Assembly: GCA_023475235.1 (NCBI GenBank)
Contig: JAMCWG010000065.1
Location: forward strand, 1 to 43,354
From: Chloroflexota bacterium
Lineage (GTDB): Bacteria; Chloroflexota; UBA6077; FW602-bin22; JAMCWG01
Reading direction: 5' to 3'
DNA: 43,354 nt
A program made the translations under genes and the position numbers. A model generated the notes under the pieces. That model saw only the letters and a list, made by a program, of their open reading frames with translations. It was not told where the DNA came from and ran no database searches. The first letter of the stretch is position 1. Each line of letters begins with the position of its first letter. Below, piece by piece: positions 1 through 9,418 of the stretch.

Positions 1-1319
1 CGCGTGGTGCCGTCGGCGTTTTCGGTCTGTGACAGCAGCATCCCCTTCCTCCGGCCGATTTCGCTGTTCACCGCACCCACGTACTGACTGTCGACGTCGA
101 TGGTCAGCTCCTCCAGTGGCTCGGACAGGACGCCGTCGATTGACCTGATGATGACCTGCGGCTTGCCTACCTGCAGCTCATACCCTTCGCGGCGCAGGGT
201 CTCGATGAAGACCGACAGATGCAGCTCGCCACGGCCGGAGAGAATGTACTCACCGTTCTCCCCCATTTCCAGGCGAAGCGACACATTGGTCTCCAGCTCC
301 CTGCGGATGCGCTCCAGGATCTGCCGTCCGGTGACGAACTGGCCTTCCCGGCCGGCGAAGGGAGAGGTATTGGCCGAGACAGCCATCTTCAGGGTCGGCT
401 CGCCGATCTCGATGGTCGGCAGGGCCTCCGGCGCGGCCGCGTCGGCGATGGTGTCGCCGATGCCAGCGTTCCTGACACCGGTAAGGGCCACGATGTCGCC
501 GGCCTGGGCCTGTGGCACCTCCAGCCGCTTCAGCCCGCGGCTGACGTAGACCGCTTCGATGCGGGCTGGCTCGAGGGCACCGTTCCTGCCGATGAGGGTT
601 ACCCCCAGGCCGGGCCTGGCCACCCCGCGCTTGATCCGGCCGATGGCGTACTTGCCCCGGAAGCTGTCCCAATCGAGGGCCGCGACGAGCATCTGGAACG
701 GCCCGTCCTCGTCCGCCTGGGGCGGCGGGACGTGCCCCAGAATGCCCTCGAAGATGGGCGTGAGGTCGGCGGGGGCCGATGGATCATCCGGCACCTCTTC
801 CCAGGCCTTGCCCTCGCTGGCTATGGCGTAGTAAACCGGGAAATCGAGCTGCGAGGCGTGGGTCGCCAGGTCGAGAAAAAGGTCGTAGGTCTCCTCGAGG
901 ACCGCCTTGATCCGGGCGCCGCGCCGGTCGATCTTGTTGATGACCACCAGCGGGCGCAGGCCGAGCTCCATCGCCTTCTTCAAGACGAAGCGGGTCTGGG
1001 GCATCGGGCCCTCCTGGGCGTCGATGACCAGGATGGCGCCGTCGGCCATGTTGAGCGTCCGCTCGACCTCGCCGCCGAAGTCGGCGTGCCCCGGCGTATC
1101 GATGATGTTGATCTTCGTGTCCCTGTAGGTGATGGCCGTGTTCTTCGCCAGGATGGTTATGCCCCGCTCCCGCTCCTGCTCATTGGAGTCCATGATGAGG
1201 GTCTGGGACATAATGCTCTCGTTTTCCCGGAAGGTATTCGATTGTTTGAGCAGCCCGTCGACCAGGGTGGTCTTGCCGTGGTCGACGTGCGCGATTATGG
1301 CAACGTTTCGTAATTCCAT
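1..1319 (-). CDS. typA: GTP-binding translational regulator TypA/BipA (3' part cut by window edge)
   Basis: Reverse-strand reading from ATG at 1319 gives [117 protein letters not shown]1 (AHVDHGKT), G3 (DTPGHADF) and G4 (NKID) motifs; open to the window edge so absent from the ORF track. Confidence 0.95.
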   Translation of the reverse strand, partial: MELRNVAIIAHVDHGKTTLVDGLLKQSNTFRENESIMSQTLIMDSNEQERERGITILAKNTAITYRDTKINIIDTPGHADFGGEVERTLNMADGAILVIDAQEGPMPQTRFVLKKAMELGLRPLVVINKIDRRGARIKAVLEETYDLFLDLATHASQLDFPVYYAIASEGKAWEEVPDDPSAPADLTPIFEGILGHVPPPQADEDGPFQMLVAALDWDSFRGKYAIGRIKRGVARPGLGVTLIGRNGALEPARIEAVYVSRGLKRLEVPQAQAGDIVALTGVRNAGIGDTIADAAAPEALPTIEIGEPTLKMAVSANTSPFAGREGQFVTGRQILERIRRELETNVSLRLEMGENGEYILSGRGELHLSVFIETLRREGYELQVGKPQVIIRSIDGVLSEPLEELTIDVDSQYVGAVNSEIGRRKGMLLSQTENADGTT

Positions 1320-1562
1320 TAGAGTGGCTCCCTGCGGCGCGGCGCACCGGCCGCGGTTGGTCTTGATCGAAGGACCGGTGCTAGCCGCAGACTTTCAGTC
1401 GTTGGCGATGGCGAACGTGGTGCCTGTCACGGCAGCGGCCGGAGCAGGTGCGTGTGGTCGCACATTTGAGGTTATTTTGGTCTCTTCTTTCCATCGGCCC
1501 ATATATTCTAACCGATGCGCCGCGATATGTATAGTGCTGGGGCAGCGGCATTCCCGCACACG

Positions 1563-3254
1563 TTACGGCCTCCCGGAGCGCCAGATGCTCCACGACAGCC
1601 AGGCGCCGAAGACCAGCGAGAACAACACGGCAGCCCCGAAGAGCCAGTTGCTGTACTGCTCCCAGCCGAACGGACGGTACAGCACCGCGATCATCCCCAG
1701 CACAACGACCAGGGCGGCAAACAGGAGCGAGAGGGCCAGCCGGTTGACGGCCCGGTGAAGCTGCCGCGTGAGCTCGTGCACGTCCTCAATGTTGACCCTT
1801 ATCCCGACCTCTCCCCGCTCGAGCTCGGTGAGCAGGCGGGAGGCGCGGCGCGGCAGCTCCAGGCTGAGCTCGGTGGCATCCGTCGCCGCTCGAAAGAATC
1901 TGGACGCCGTGGCCTGCGGCGACCGCCGCTCCTGCCAGAAGTCCCTCAGGTACGGCGTGGCGAACGCGAATAGCCGGAAGTTGGGGTCGAGGCGGGCGCC
2001 GATGGACTCGCTCACGCTGATCACCCGGAACAGCATCACCAGCTCGCTGGGAAGCTGCAGCTTGTGATGCAGTGCGATTGACATCACCTCGCCGGTCGCC
2101 TCCGACGCGGCGAGGTCTTTGATCGACCCTTCGGCGTATCGGCCCAGCAGGTGACTGAGGTCCCGCTGGAGGGCCAGGCGCTTGGCGCGGCCGCCGGCAA
2201 CCCCCAGCAGGTATAGCTCGTCGGCCAGCGCCTCGGCGTCCAGCCGGACCGCGGCCAGGCCGATGCGCAAAAGCGCCTCCTGCATTCGCTTGTCGACGCG
2301 GCCGACCATGCCGAAATCGATGAGGGCGATCGAGCCGTCGGGGCGCACGAAGAAATTGCCCGGATGCGGGTCGGCGTGGAAGAAGCCGAACTCGAACACC
2401 TCGAGGAGCATCAACCGGACGGAGTTCTCGGCCACCCCGTGCCGGTCGATGCCGGCCCTGTCCAGCGCCTCGGCGTCGGAGACCTTGATTCCGCCCACGC
2501 GCTCGAGGGTGAGCACTTTGCTGGTGGTGAAGCGCCAGTGCACGTGAGGGACGTAGATCCCCTCGTCGTCCGCGAAGTTCTGCCGGAAGCGGTCGGCATT
2601 GCGTCCTTCGAGGTTGTAGTCCAGCTCGTTGCGCAAGGTGTAGGCGAACTCGTCTACCAGGTCCGCCAGGTTATAGTATTCGCCGATGGGAGTATTGGCC
2701 TCGGCCCACTCGCTCACGCCGCGCAGAATCTCCAGGTCCTGCTCGACCTGCGCTTCGATGCCGGGCCGGCGCACCTTCACGATGACCTCGCGCCCGTCCT
2801 TTAGCCTGGCCGAGTGGGCCTGGCCGATGGAGGCGGAGGCCGCGGGCTCGGGATCGAACGCGCCGAAGACGTTCTCTGGCCACTCCCCTAGCTCCTCGTA
2901 GATCGTCTGCCGTACCTGCTCGAACGGCACGGGGGGCGCGGCGTCTTGGAGCTTCGACAGCTCCGCGATGTACTCCGGCGGCAACAGGTCGGCCCGCGTG
3001 CTGAGGACCTGCCCCAGCTTGATGAAGGCTCCTCCCAGCTCGCCCAGGGCCATGCGAAGATGCTCGGCCTGAGTGTGCGGAGTCCCGCCTATCACGCGGC
3101 CGAACAGCCGGCGCTGCCGCGGGCTCAAATGGCCTACCCCGAACTGCGCCAGAAGCCAGCCCAGCCCGTGTCTGGTGAGCACGGACACGATCTGGGTTAT
3201 CCGATGGCGGAGGTGAGGGCGGGCAAACCAGGGGACAGGCCAAAGGCTAGACAT
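1563..3254 (-). CDS. ABC1/UbiB (AarF) family atypical kinase with C-terminal transmembrane segments
   Basis: [30 protein letters not shown], AxASIGQAH and [28 protein letters not shown] motifs; hydrophobic C-terminus. Confidence 0.93.
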   Translation of the reverse strand: MSSLWPVPWFARPHLRHRITQIVSVLTRHGLGWLLAQFGVGHLSPRQRRLFGRVIGGTPHTQAEHLRMALGELGGAFIKLGQVLSTRADLLPPEYIAELSKLQDAAPPVPFEQVRQTIYEELGEWPENVFGAFDPEPAASASIGQAHSARLKDGREVIVKVRRPGIEAQVEQDLEILRGVSEWAEANTPIGEYYNLADLVDEFAYTLRNELDYNLEGRNADRFRQNFADDEGIYVPHVHWRFTTSKVLTLERVGGIKVSDAEALDRAGIDRHGVAENSVRLMLLEVFEFGFFHADPHPGNFFVRPDGSIALIDFGMVGRVDKRMQEALLRIGLAAVRLDAEALADELYLLGVAGGRAKRLALQRDLSHLLGRYAEGSIKDLAASEATGEVMSIALHHKLQLPSELVMLFRVISVSESIGARLDPNFRLFAFATPYLRDFWQERRSPQATASRFFRAATDATELSLELPRRASRLLTELERGEVGIRVNIEDVHELTRQLHRAVNRLALSLLFAALVVVLGMIAVLYRPFGWEQYSNWLFGAAVLFSLVFGAWLSWSIWRSGRP

Positions 3255-3828
3255 AGACTGCTCTCAGCTCGATCCCGCAAGTCCCTGCAATACTGCCAGG
3301 TGCGGGACTTGGTGCACTATTATCGACCTCGCCGCGGGGCCGGCTAATACCTTGAATGGTGGATAACAATAACATCCCTCTATAAGCATTTTGTCAGAAG
3401 CAATCGGGCTTGTCCACTGTATACGGGGCTCGATGCGGGGACCGCAGGGCCGGCCTGTCGGCCACGCTGCCGCCCAAAAAGTATGCAATCAGCTCAACCT
3501 CTAACAGTATTATAACCTTTCTTACCTAAATCTGATATTGGTAAGAGCGTATAATAAATATTGATAAGCCACACTCATTTCGACAGCAAAGTAAAGGCTG
3601 GATGCCAGGCCGTGTCGCTGCTGCCGAACGCTTCATAGCTATGCGGTACCACTAGACTGCTCGTCCAAGAATTCGTGAGGTGAGATAGGCCGCGCCGCCG
3701 GTCCATGAGGGGAGATGGGGAGCAGGAGAGCCGAGGAAACCGACGGCGAGATGATATAGGAACGCGCAGCTAAGCAGGAGGCAGCAGGCGAGGAGCACGC
3801 CTACGGTACGGAGCATGGAGGGGAAGCC

Positions 3829-5271
3829 GTGCTCATAGCGAAGGGTCCGCTCAATCGTGCCAGCACGCCGTTGGTGCTGTGGCCACTGGGCCTCGCCTCA
3901 GTCACGATTCTGGCCCGTTTGCAGACGCCGCCGGGCTCGCTCGCCGCTGCCTGCTGGGGATGCGTGTACCTGCTCCCCACTTGCATCGCCGCCTGCTCAT
4001 TCAGCCTCGGTGCCGGCTTGGCCACGGCAACCCTCGGCATCCTTTCCCTTGCGCCCGCCATCTATTCGTTGATGTCGAGCCACCAGGTCTCTTCGTCAAG
4101 CCCCATCCTGCTGGCCTCAGTGGCACTCTGCTACGCATCTGCCGTCGTGATTAGCGAAACGAGCACTGTGATCAGGAAGCCCCCTAGTCCGGAGCGGGTC
4201 CAAGGGCGGCTCGACGGCCTGGTCAGGTGGATTCCCCCCATAAAAAGGTCGCCTCGCGGGGGAAACACGGAACGAATGCTGGCCCGAAGGCTGGAGCAGC
4301 TCTCCAGGCTTCACGAGGTCGCTAAACGACTTAACGCCGCCCGCAGCCTGGAGGAGGTATGCAAGGTGGTGCTGGCCAGCGCGATGGAAACGACCGGCGC
4401 TACCAGTGGGGCGATTATCCGGCTCGGCCGTGAGCCGTCGAGGGCATCGGCGGCACTAGCCGTCTGCGACGGCGCAAGCTGGCGGCTCAAAGGGGAATCA
4501 CGTTTGCCCGGTGTGTGGGAAAGCCTGGTGGATAAAGTGGTGCAGATGCGGCAACCCGTGTTGTACATTAATCCGAACGGTGCGGCCGCCGGCAAACAAG
4601 CTCCCTCGCCCTTCAGCGGACCGGTACAAATGGCGGTGCCTATTTTCCACCCCAGCAGCGCGTCCGCCGGTGGCACTTCTAACAGCGAGGCGGATGTCAT
4701 CGCTATCCTCTATCTCGACCTGGCCTGGGGGAAGGACCCAGCCGAAGGCGATGCCGACGACCGAGCATTCCTGGTGCTGCTCGCGGAGCAGGCGGCCGCA
4801 GCCATCGAGCGGGCCTCTCTCTACGACGCTGCCACTAGCGAAAGGCAGCGAACGGAGCGCGTCTTGAGCAGCCTGACCGCCGGTGTGTGCACCACGGACC
4901 GCGACGGGCGCATTCTGTCCCTCAATCCGGCAGCAGAAAGGATGCTCGGGTGGAGCAGTGAAGAGGCCCTGGGCAAGCTCTGCTGTGATGTGCTGCGACG
5001 GGGAGCGCCGCGCAAGCCCGACTGCCCGTTGTTGCGGGCGATGAGCACCGGCTCCACCCTGCAGTGCTGGCCCCTCGACTGCGAGCTAGCAGCCTGTCCG
5101 TCGGAAGGGATTCCCATCTCGCGCAGCATCGCCCCTCTTCTGGGAGGGGATGGCGAAATCTTGGGAACGGTATCCCTGCTGAGGGACGTTTCCGAAGAAG
5201 AGAAGGTGATCCAGCAAAAAAACGGAGTTCGTCAGGCTGGTCTCCCACGAGATACGCTCGCCGCTGACTAA
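3829..5271 (+). CDS. Sensor histidine kinase, N-terminal part (membrane segments, GAF, PAS); frame ends just upstream of the H-box
   Basis: Several hydrophobic helices, then a GAF-like region (LEEVCKVVLASAMETTGATSGAIIRLG...AEQAAAAIERASLYDAA) and PAS (VLSSLTAGVCTTDRDGRILSLNPAAERMLGWSSEEALGK). Stops right after the A7 tract at 5216-5222. Confidence 0.8.
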   Translation: MLIAKGPLNRASTPLVLWPLGLASVTILARLQTPPGSLAAACWGCVYLLPTCIAACSFSLGAGLATATLGILSLAPAIYSLMSSHQVSSSSPILLASVALCYASAVVISETSTVIRKPPSPERVQGRLDGLVRWIPPIKRSPRGGNTERMLARRLEQLSRLHEVAKRLNAARSLEEVCKVVLASAMETTGATSGAIIRLGREPSRASAALAVCDGASWRLKGESRLPGVWESLVDKVVQMRQPVLYINPNGAAAGKQAPSPFSGPVQMAVPIFHPSSASAGGTSNSEADVIAILYLDLAWGKDPAEGDADDRAFLVLLAEQAAAAIERASLYDAATSERQRTERVLSSLTAGVCTTDRDGRILSLNPAAERMLGWSSEEALGKLCCDVLRRGAPRKPDCPLLRAMSTGSTLQCWPLDCELAACPSEGIPISRSIAPLLGGDGEILGTVSLLRDVSEEEKVIQQKNGVRQAGLPRDTLAAD

Positions 5272-5935
5272 TATCAAGGCCGGTGTCGAGCTGCTGCTGA
5301 CGTCGCGGGTCCCGCGGCCCCTGCAGCAAGAGATACTCCAGATCATCTCCACCGAGAACGTCCGGTTGATGGACTTCGTCGAGCGGATGCTCGACGCGAG
5401 TGCGCTGGAAGCAGGTAAGATGGTCTTCGATAGAAGGCCGCTCAGCTTGCTGCCACTCATCAAGAGCAAGGTCAAGTTCTTTGCCAGCAGGTCGAGTGTG
5501 CACTACTTCCAGGTGCGCGTGCCGGCCAGCCTGCCTCTTGCGTTCGGCGACGAGAACAAGACGGGGGTCATCATTAACAACCTTCTGGAGAATGCCATCA
5601 AGTATTCGCCGGAGGGCGGGAACATAACGATTGAGGTCGATAGGTCCAGACAGGATGGATACCTGGAGGTCAGCATCAGCGATGAAGGCATCGGCATACC
5701 GGCCGAGTACAGAGAGGAGGTCTTTGAGCGCTTCTTCCGCCTCAACGCGGGAGCCGGCTGGAAGACCGATGGACAGGGTCTGGGCCTATATATCACCAAA
5801 GCCCTCGTCGAGGGGCAAAACGGCCGCATTTGGGTGGCAGACCGGCCGGGCAAAGGCGCATGTTTCACGTTTACGATCCCTCAGCTAACGGAGGAGGTGG
5901 ACAGTGAAGTCGAGCGGGAATATGGAAGTAAGTGA
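5222..5935 (+). CDS. Histidine kinase C-terminal part (HisKA + HATPase_c) in the +1 frame relative to the upstream ORF
   Basis: Frame opened at 5222 reads TEFVRLVSHEIRSPLTNIKAGVELLLTSRVPRPLQQEILQIISTENVRLMDFVERMLDASALEAGKMVF (H-box), then INNLLENAIKYSPEGG (N-box), ISDEGIGIP (G1), GQGLGLYITKALVEGQNGRIWV (G2). Confidence 0.85.
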   Translation, partial: TEFVRLVSHEIRSPLTNIKAGVELLLTSRVPRPLQQEILQIISTENVRLMDFVERMLDASALEAGKMVFDRRPLSLLPLIKSKVKFFASRSSVHYFQVRVPASLPLAFGDENKTGVIINNLLENAIKYSPEGGNITIEVDRSRQDGYLEVSISDEGIGIPAEYREEVFERFFRLNAGAGWKTDGQGLGLYITKALVEGQNGRIWVADRPGKGACFTFTIPQLTEEVDSEVEREYGSK

Positions 5936-6620
5936 CCGCACAATACTCGTCGTTGACGACGATGCCACGCTGGTCAAGATACTTCTGGTTGCCCTGCGGG
6001 CTCAGGGCTATCAGGCGATCGGGGCAAGCAGTGGGAAAGAGGCCCTGCAACGGGTGTACGAGTACCGCCCGGACCTCATAATCCTGGATGTGATGATGCC
6101 AGAGATGAATGGCTTCGACATCTGCCGGCGCATCCGGGACCTGTCCAACGTGCCAATATTGATGTTAACCGCCAGAACGCGCGAGGATGATATAGTCAAG
6201 GGACTGGACTCGGGCGCAGACGACTATGTGACCAAGCCATTTGCCATCAAGGCTTTGCTGGCCCGCGTGCAGGCTTTGTTGCGCCGGGCGGAGCTTCCGG
6301 CATACAGCAACGGCAGGTTGACCACCAAGCTGATGTGCGGCGATCTCGAGATGGACCTGGTGTATCGAAAGGTGACCATCGGCGACAAGCCCGTTAAGCT
6401 GACCCCCACAGAATTTCGCCTGCTTACCTGCCTCCTGCAACGGCCAGGCGAAACGGTGAGCCGGCGAGAGCTGCTGACGCGAGTGTGGGGGCCCGAATAC
6501 GCCGACGAGACCCAGTACCTCAAGCTGTACATCGGCTACCTGCGCCGGAAGATAGAGGCGAATCCGCAGCGGCCAGTGCACATTCTCTCGGAACGAGGGG
6601 TTGGCTACTACGTAACGTAA
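5904..6620 (+). CDS. OmpR/PhoB-family response regulator
   Basis: Receiver ILVVDDDATLV, PDLIILDVMMPEMNGFDICRRIR, SGADDYVTKPFAIKALLARV; winged helix PVKLTPTEFRLLTCLLQRPGETVSRRELLTRVWGPEY...LRRKIEANPQRPVHILSERGVGYYV. GTG start overlaps the kinase 3' end. Confidence 0.95.
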   Translation: MKSSGNMEVSDRTILVVDDDATLVKILLVALRAQGYQAIGASSGKEALQRVYEYRPDLIILDVMMPEMNGFDICRRIRDLSNVPILMLTARTREDDIVKGLDSGADDYVTKPFAIKALLARVQALLRRAELPAYSNGRLTTKLMCGDLEMDLVYRKVTIGDKPVKLTPTEFRLLTCLLQRPGETVSRRELLTRVWGPEYADETQYLKLYIGYLRRKIEANPQRPVHILSERGVGYYVT

Positions 6621-6635
6621 GCGCGAGGATGTGAG

Positions 6636-7466
6636 ATGCAGAGATGCGCCTTGGTAATCAATGCCCGCAATGATAGCGATGATGGGCCTGTGAGCAGGGT
6701 GGTCGAAGCGGGCCTGGCGCAGGCAAGATACAAGCTGGTTGCTTCGCGGAATGGCGAGACGAACGCCCATTTGCTGCTCTCAGCCCAGCCCGACCTGGTC
6801 GTCCTTGAGGTGTTCCGGCCCGATGCGAATTCCCGGCGCATTTGCCAGTCCATCCGGAGGGTATCGAACGTGCCCATCCTGGTGTTGGGGTCGATCCTCG
6901 ATGCCAAAGGAGTAGTGCAAGCTCTGCGAATGGGAGCCGACAACTATGTGGCCGGCTGTTTCTCGGCCAGGGAGCTGGGGGCTCGCGTTAAGGCGATTGC
7001 CCGGCGAGCCGCACTGCCTTCAGCAGGGAGCAGGAAAGGGCGGCCGACCGGAGCGGGCCTGGAGCTGAGCCGGACACATTGCGAGGCATGGGTAGGAGGG
7101 AAGAAGGTCAAGCTCACACTCAGGGAGCACAGGCTGCTCGCCTGTCTGCTGACGAGCGGCGGCGCGGCCGTTTCGCACCAGACGTTATTGAGGGAGACTT
7201 TCGGGCCGGAGTACGGGAACGATATCAATTACCTCCGGCTGTACATTCGCCGTCTGCGTCGCAAGCTGGAGGAGGACCCCAGCCATCCATGCTTCATCCT
7301 CTCCGAATGGGGCGTCGGATACCGCGTGGTCTGCGCTGCCCCTCTCGGGTCGCTCTCTTCGGGATCTGAGGATCTTCCCGACCCCTCGCCTCATCCTGTC
7401 CGTGCCTACTCGGCCGGCAGCACCGGTTCGGGCCCCAATAGCAGGGTATCCCTGCCCTCGAATTGA
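6636..7466 (+). CDS. Atypical OmpR-family regulator with degenerate (pseudo-)receiver domain
   Basis: Winged helix KVKLTLREHRLLACLLTSGGAAVSHQTLLRETFGPEYGNDINYLRLYIRRLRRKLEEDP...GVGYRV parallels the upstream regulator; receiver has PDLVVLEVFRPD and DNYVAGCFSARELGARV in place of the catalytic Asp and Lys motifs. Confidence 0.88.
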   Translation: MQRCALVINARNDSDDGPVSRVVEAGLAQARYKLVASRNGETNAHLLLSAQPDLVVLEVFRPDANSRRICQSIRRVSNVPILVLGSILDAKGVVQALRMGADNYVAGCFSARELGARVKAIARRAALPSAGSRKGRPTGAGLELSRTHCEAWVGGKKVKLTLREHRLLACLLTSGGAAVSHQTLLRETFGPEYGNDINYLRLYIRRLRRKLEEDPSHPCFILSEWGVGYRVVCAAPLGSLSSGSEDLPDPSPHPVRAYSAGSTGSGPNSRVSLPSN

Positions 7467-7942
7467 CAGCCGTTGGCGAGCGTGCCGCCGACGAAAACCC
7501 TCGCCGCCGTTCTTCCCTCAAGCAATCTGATGACTTCGTCTTGCCTGAATGTCACGTGCAGCTCTGACGCGCTGTAGCCCCCGTGGCGCTGGAGTCGCAC
7601 GGAGCTGAGATCGGGCTTGACGCCTGGCGTTCCCCCCTCCACGTATAGTTGTAAGGTCGATGGGTCGATGTTCTCGATGTCGTAGCCCGTAGGCAGGCTT
7701 GGCGCAAACCGAATGCGGGCGGTGATGGACGGCCTCCCGCCGGCCGGGTCCAGCGTGCGGACGTCGAATCTCAGAGTGGCGGAGAGAGGGCACAGCGGCG
7801 CCGAGCTTGCCATGTCGTCTAGCTTGAGCCTGTCCAGCCAGAGGCCGGAGATGATGAGCACCTCCATCACGGTGATCACGATGATGGCGATGATGCCCGA
7901 ATTGGCAGGCAGCCGGCGCGGCAGCGAGGAAATGTATCGCAT
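7406..7942 (-). CDS. Hypothetical secreted/anchored protein with N-terminal TM segment
   Basis: MRYISSLPRRLPANSGIIAIIVITVMEVLIISGLWLDRLKL signal-anchor-like N-terminus; adjacent and co-directional with a SipW-like signal peptidase. Confidence 0.7.
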   Translation of the reverse strand: MRYISSLPRRLPANSGIIAIIVITVMEVLIISGLWLDRLKLDDMASSAPLCPLSATLRFDVRTLDPAGGRPSITARIRFAPSLPTGYDIENIDPSTLQLYVEGGTPGVKPDLSSVRLQRHGGYSASELHVTFRQDEVIRLLEGRTAARVFVGGTLANGCQFEGRDTLLLGPEPVLPAE

Positions 7943-7972
7943 CGCAGGTAAGACCCGATCCTTCGGTGTCCG

Positions 7973-8590
7973 CTAAGACAGGCGGTCGATGAGATGCTTT
8001 ATGCCGATGACGATCCATCCGATCTTCGGCAACAGCAGCACTACTTTGCCTTCGAGCTGGCTTTCGTCCACCGGTTCGTCCAGCACGTCGTTGTTATCGC
8101 CCTGCATGGTGAAGGTGTATCTGCCTCCGCGTGGCTCCACTTCGACCACGCGGTGCACGATGGACACCCTGTCCACCCTGAACCTGACGACGTCGCCCAC
8201 CCTTATGTCGCCGGCAGGCACCTGCCGGGTCAAGATAATGTCGCCGGCCCACATGCCGGGCTGCATGCTGACGCCGGTGACGAGGGCAGGGCGGATGCCG
8301 AGGGGCCCGACGCCGATCAAGATGAAAGAAGCAATAAGCGAGATGGCGATGATCCAGCCAAGGGCCGGCCGGGCTGTCCTTTTCCCAGCCGACGCGACCC
8401 ACGGCGCCAGCAGCCTACGCGCTATCAGGGCGCCCAGCGCCGGAGCGAGCGCGCCCAGGAGGGTGGTGAGCATCCATTCGGGATTCGGCAGCACGGAAGA
8501 GAGCAAACCAGGAGCCGCCAAGGTCCCCTGGTGTGCTGTAAGTGGCAACAGCCCACCAGCAGCTACCGAACAATGCATCACCGTTGACAC
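7973..8590 (-). CDS. Signal peptidase I, SipW/ER-type (Ser/His)
   Basis: TGVSMQPGMWAGDIILTRQVPAGDIRVGDVVRFRVDRVSIVHRVVEVEPRGGRYTFTMQGDNND: catalytic Ser box and His (IVHRV) box typical of S26B-like enzymes; flanking hydrophobic helices. Confidence 0.88.
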   Translation of the reverse strand: MSTVMHCSVAAGGLLPLTAHQGTLAAPGLLSSVLPNPEWMLTTLLGALAPALGALIARRLLAPWVASAGKRTARPALGWIIAISLIASFILIGVGPLGIRPALVTGVSMQPGMWAGDIILTRQVPAGDIRVGDVVRFRVDRVSIVHRVVEVEPRGGRYTFTMQGDNNDVLDEPVDESQLEGKVVLLLPKIGWIVIGIKHLIDRLS

Positions 8591-9108
8591 ACCTTTATGC
8601 TCGGCAGGCTCGCTACCCCGGGTTTCAGAAAAAGGAGAGGCTTTGTCACCCCTCCCTTGCTCGTTGCGTGTAATGCATGGCTCGGATTAGAGCCGTCGCC
8701 CGATGGGCGGCAGCCAAAGGCTGACTTTCCAGGGAAGGCACGGCCACGTTGCTGGTTGTCCTGAGCCCGGATGAAGGGCGCTCTCAGGACTCATCCGCCT
8801 GTACGGTGAGAGTGAACGGGCTATGGACCCTTCGAGCGGTCGGTGCGAGCAAAGAAGAGCGGGGGAGCCGGGAGGGGAGAAACCTGGACAAGCAGAATTC
8901 GATGAAGGCTGCGGCGTCCTTGCCAATCTGCTTCCCGCGCTCCTGCCTCCCCCAAAATCTCTTCCTCCCTGTAAGCGTACTACGGAATAGGTATGTAAGT
9001 CAGGTAACAAAGGATAGAGAATGGTTAGAGAATCGCCTGGCTGGCGCCCCGACGACAACGCACCCAACGTCCATAATCGAAAAGAGCCTGGACGCGCTCG
9101 AGGGCCTC

Positions 9109-9136
9109 TTGACATCTGGCGAGCAGTAGATATGAT
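9109..9136 (+). promoter_or_regulatory. Putative sigma70-type promoter TTGACA-16-TATGAT
   Basis: TTGACA at 9109-9114, TATGAT at 9131-9136; upstream of the SBP gene at 9419. Confidence 0.55.
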
Positions 9137-9418
9137 AAGCTCGCGCGGTAAAGTGCCACGCTCTCTCTCACTGTACATCAGAAGATCCCGCACGGACCGG
9201 CTTGCGAGCCGAAGACAGTCTTTTCTTGAGGAGGTGCCGCAAAGAGTAACTGCCAGCATAGGTCTCCTGTTGCCATTACGGACGCGGTGGAAATGGCAAG
9301 AAACGGCGCGGTCTCACTGTCAGAGAACCTTATCAGGTTAGAGTTCGACTTGGCGCACACTCAATTCTGGCGATGCGCACAGGTGCTCGTTCGCTAAGAG
9401 GAGAGAATAGGAGGAAAG

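Noticed and set aside
219-1313. Long + strand ORF (364 aa) at the left edge
   Set aside because: Antisense of typA; low-complexity shadow ORF typical of high-GC DNA, no recognisable motifs.
5214-5267. Programmed -1 frameshift at the A AAA AAC heptamer in the histidine kinase
   Set aside because: The motif is a textbook -1 slippery sequence in frame, but the HisKA domain lies in the +1 frame; -1 leads only to a short tail (KRSSSGWSPTRYARR) and a stop.
8749-9341. Small ORFs (126 aa, 106 aa, 190 aa) between the signal peptidase and SBP genes
   Set aside because: Overlapping on both strands with no family signature or good SD; treated as intergenic/leader DNA.
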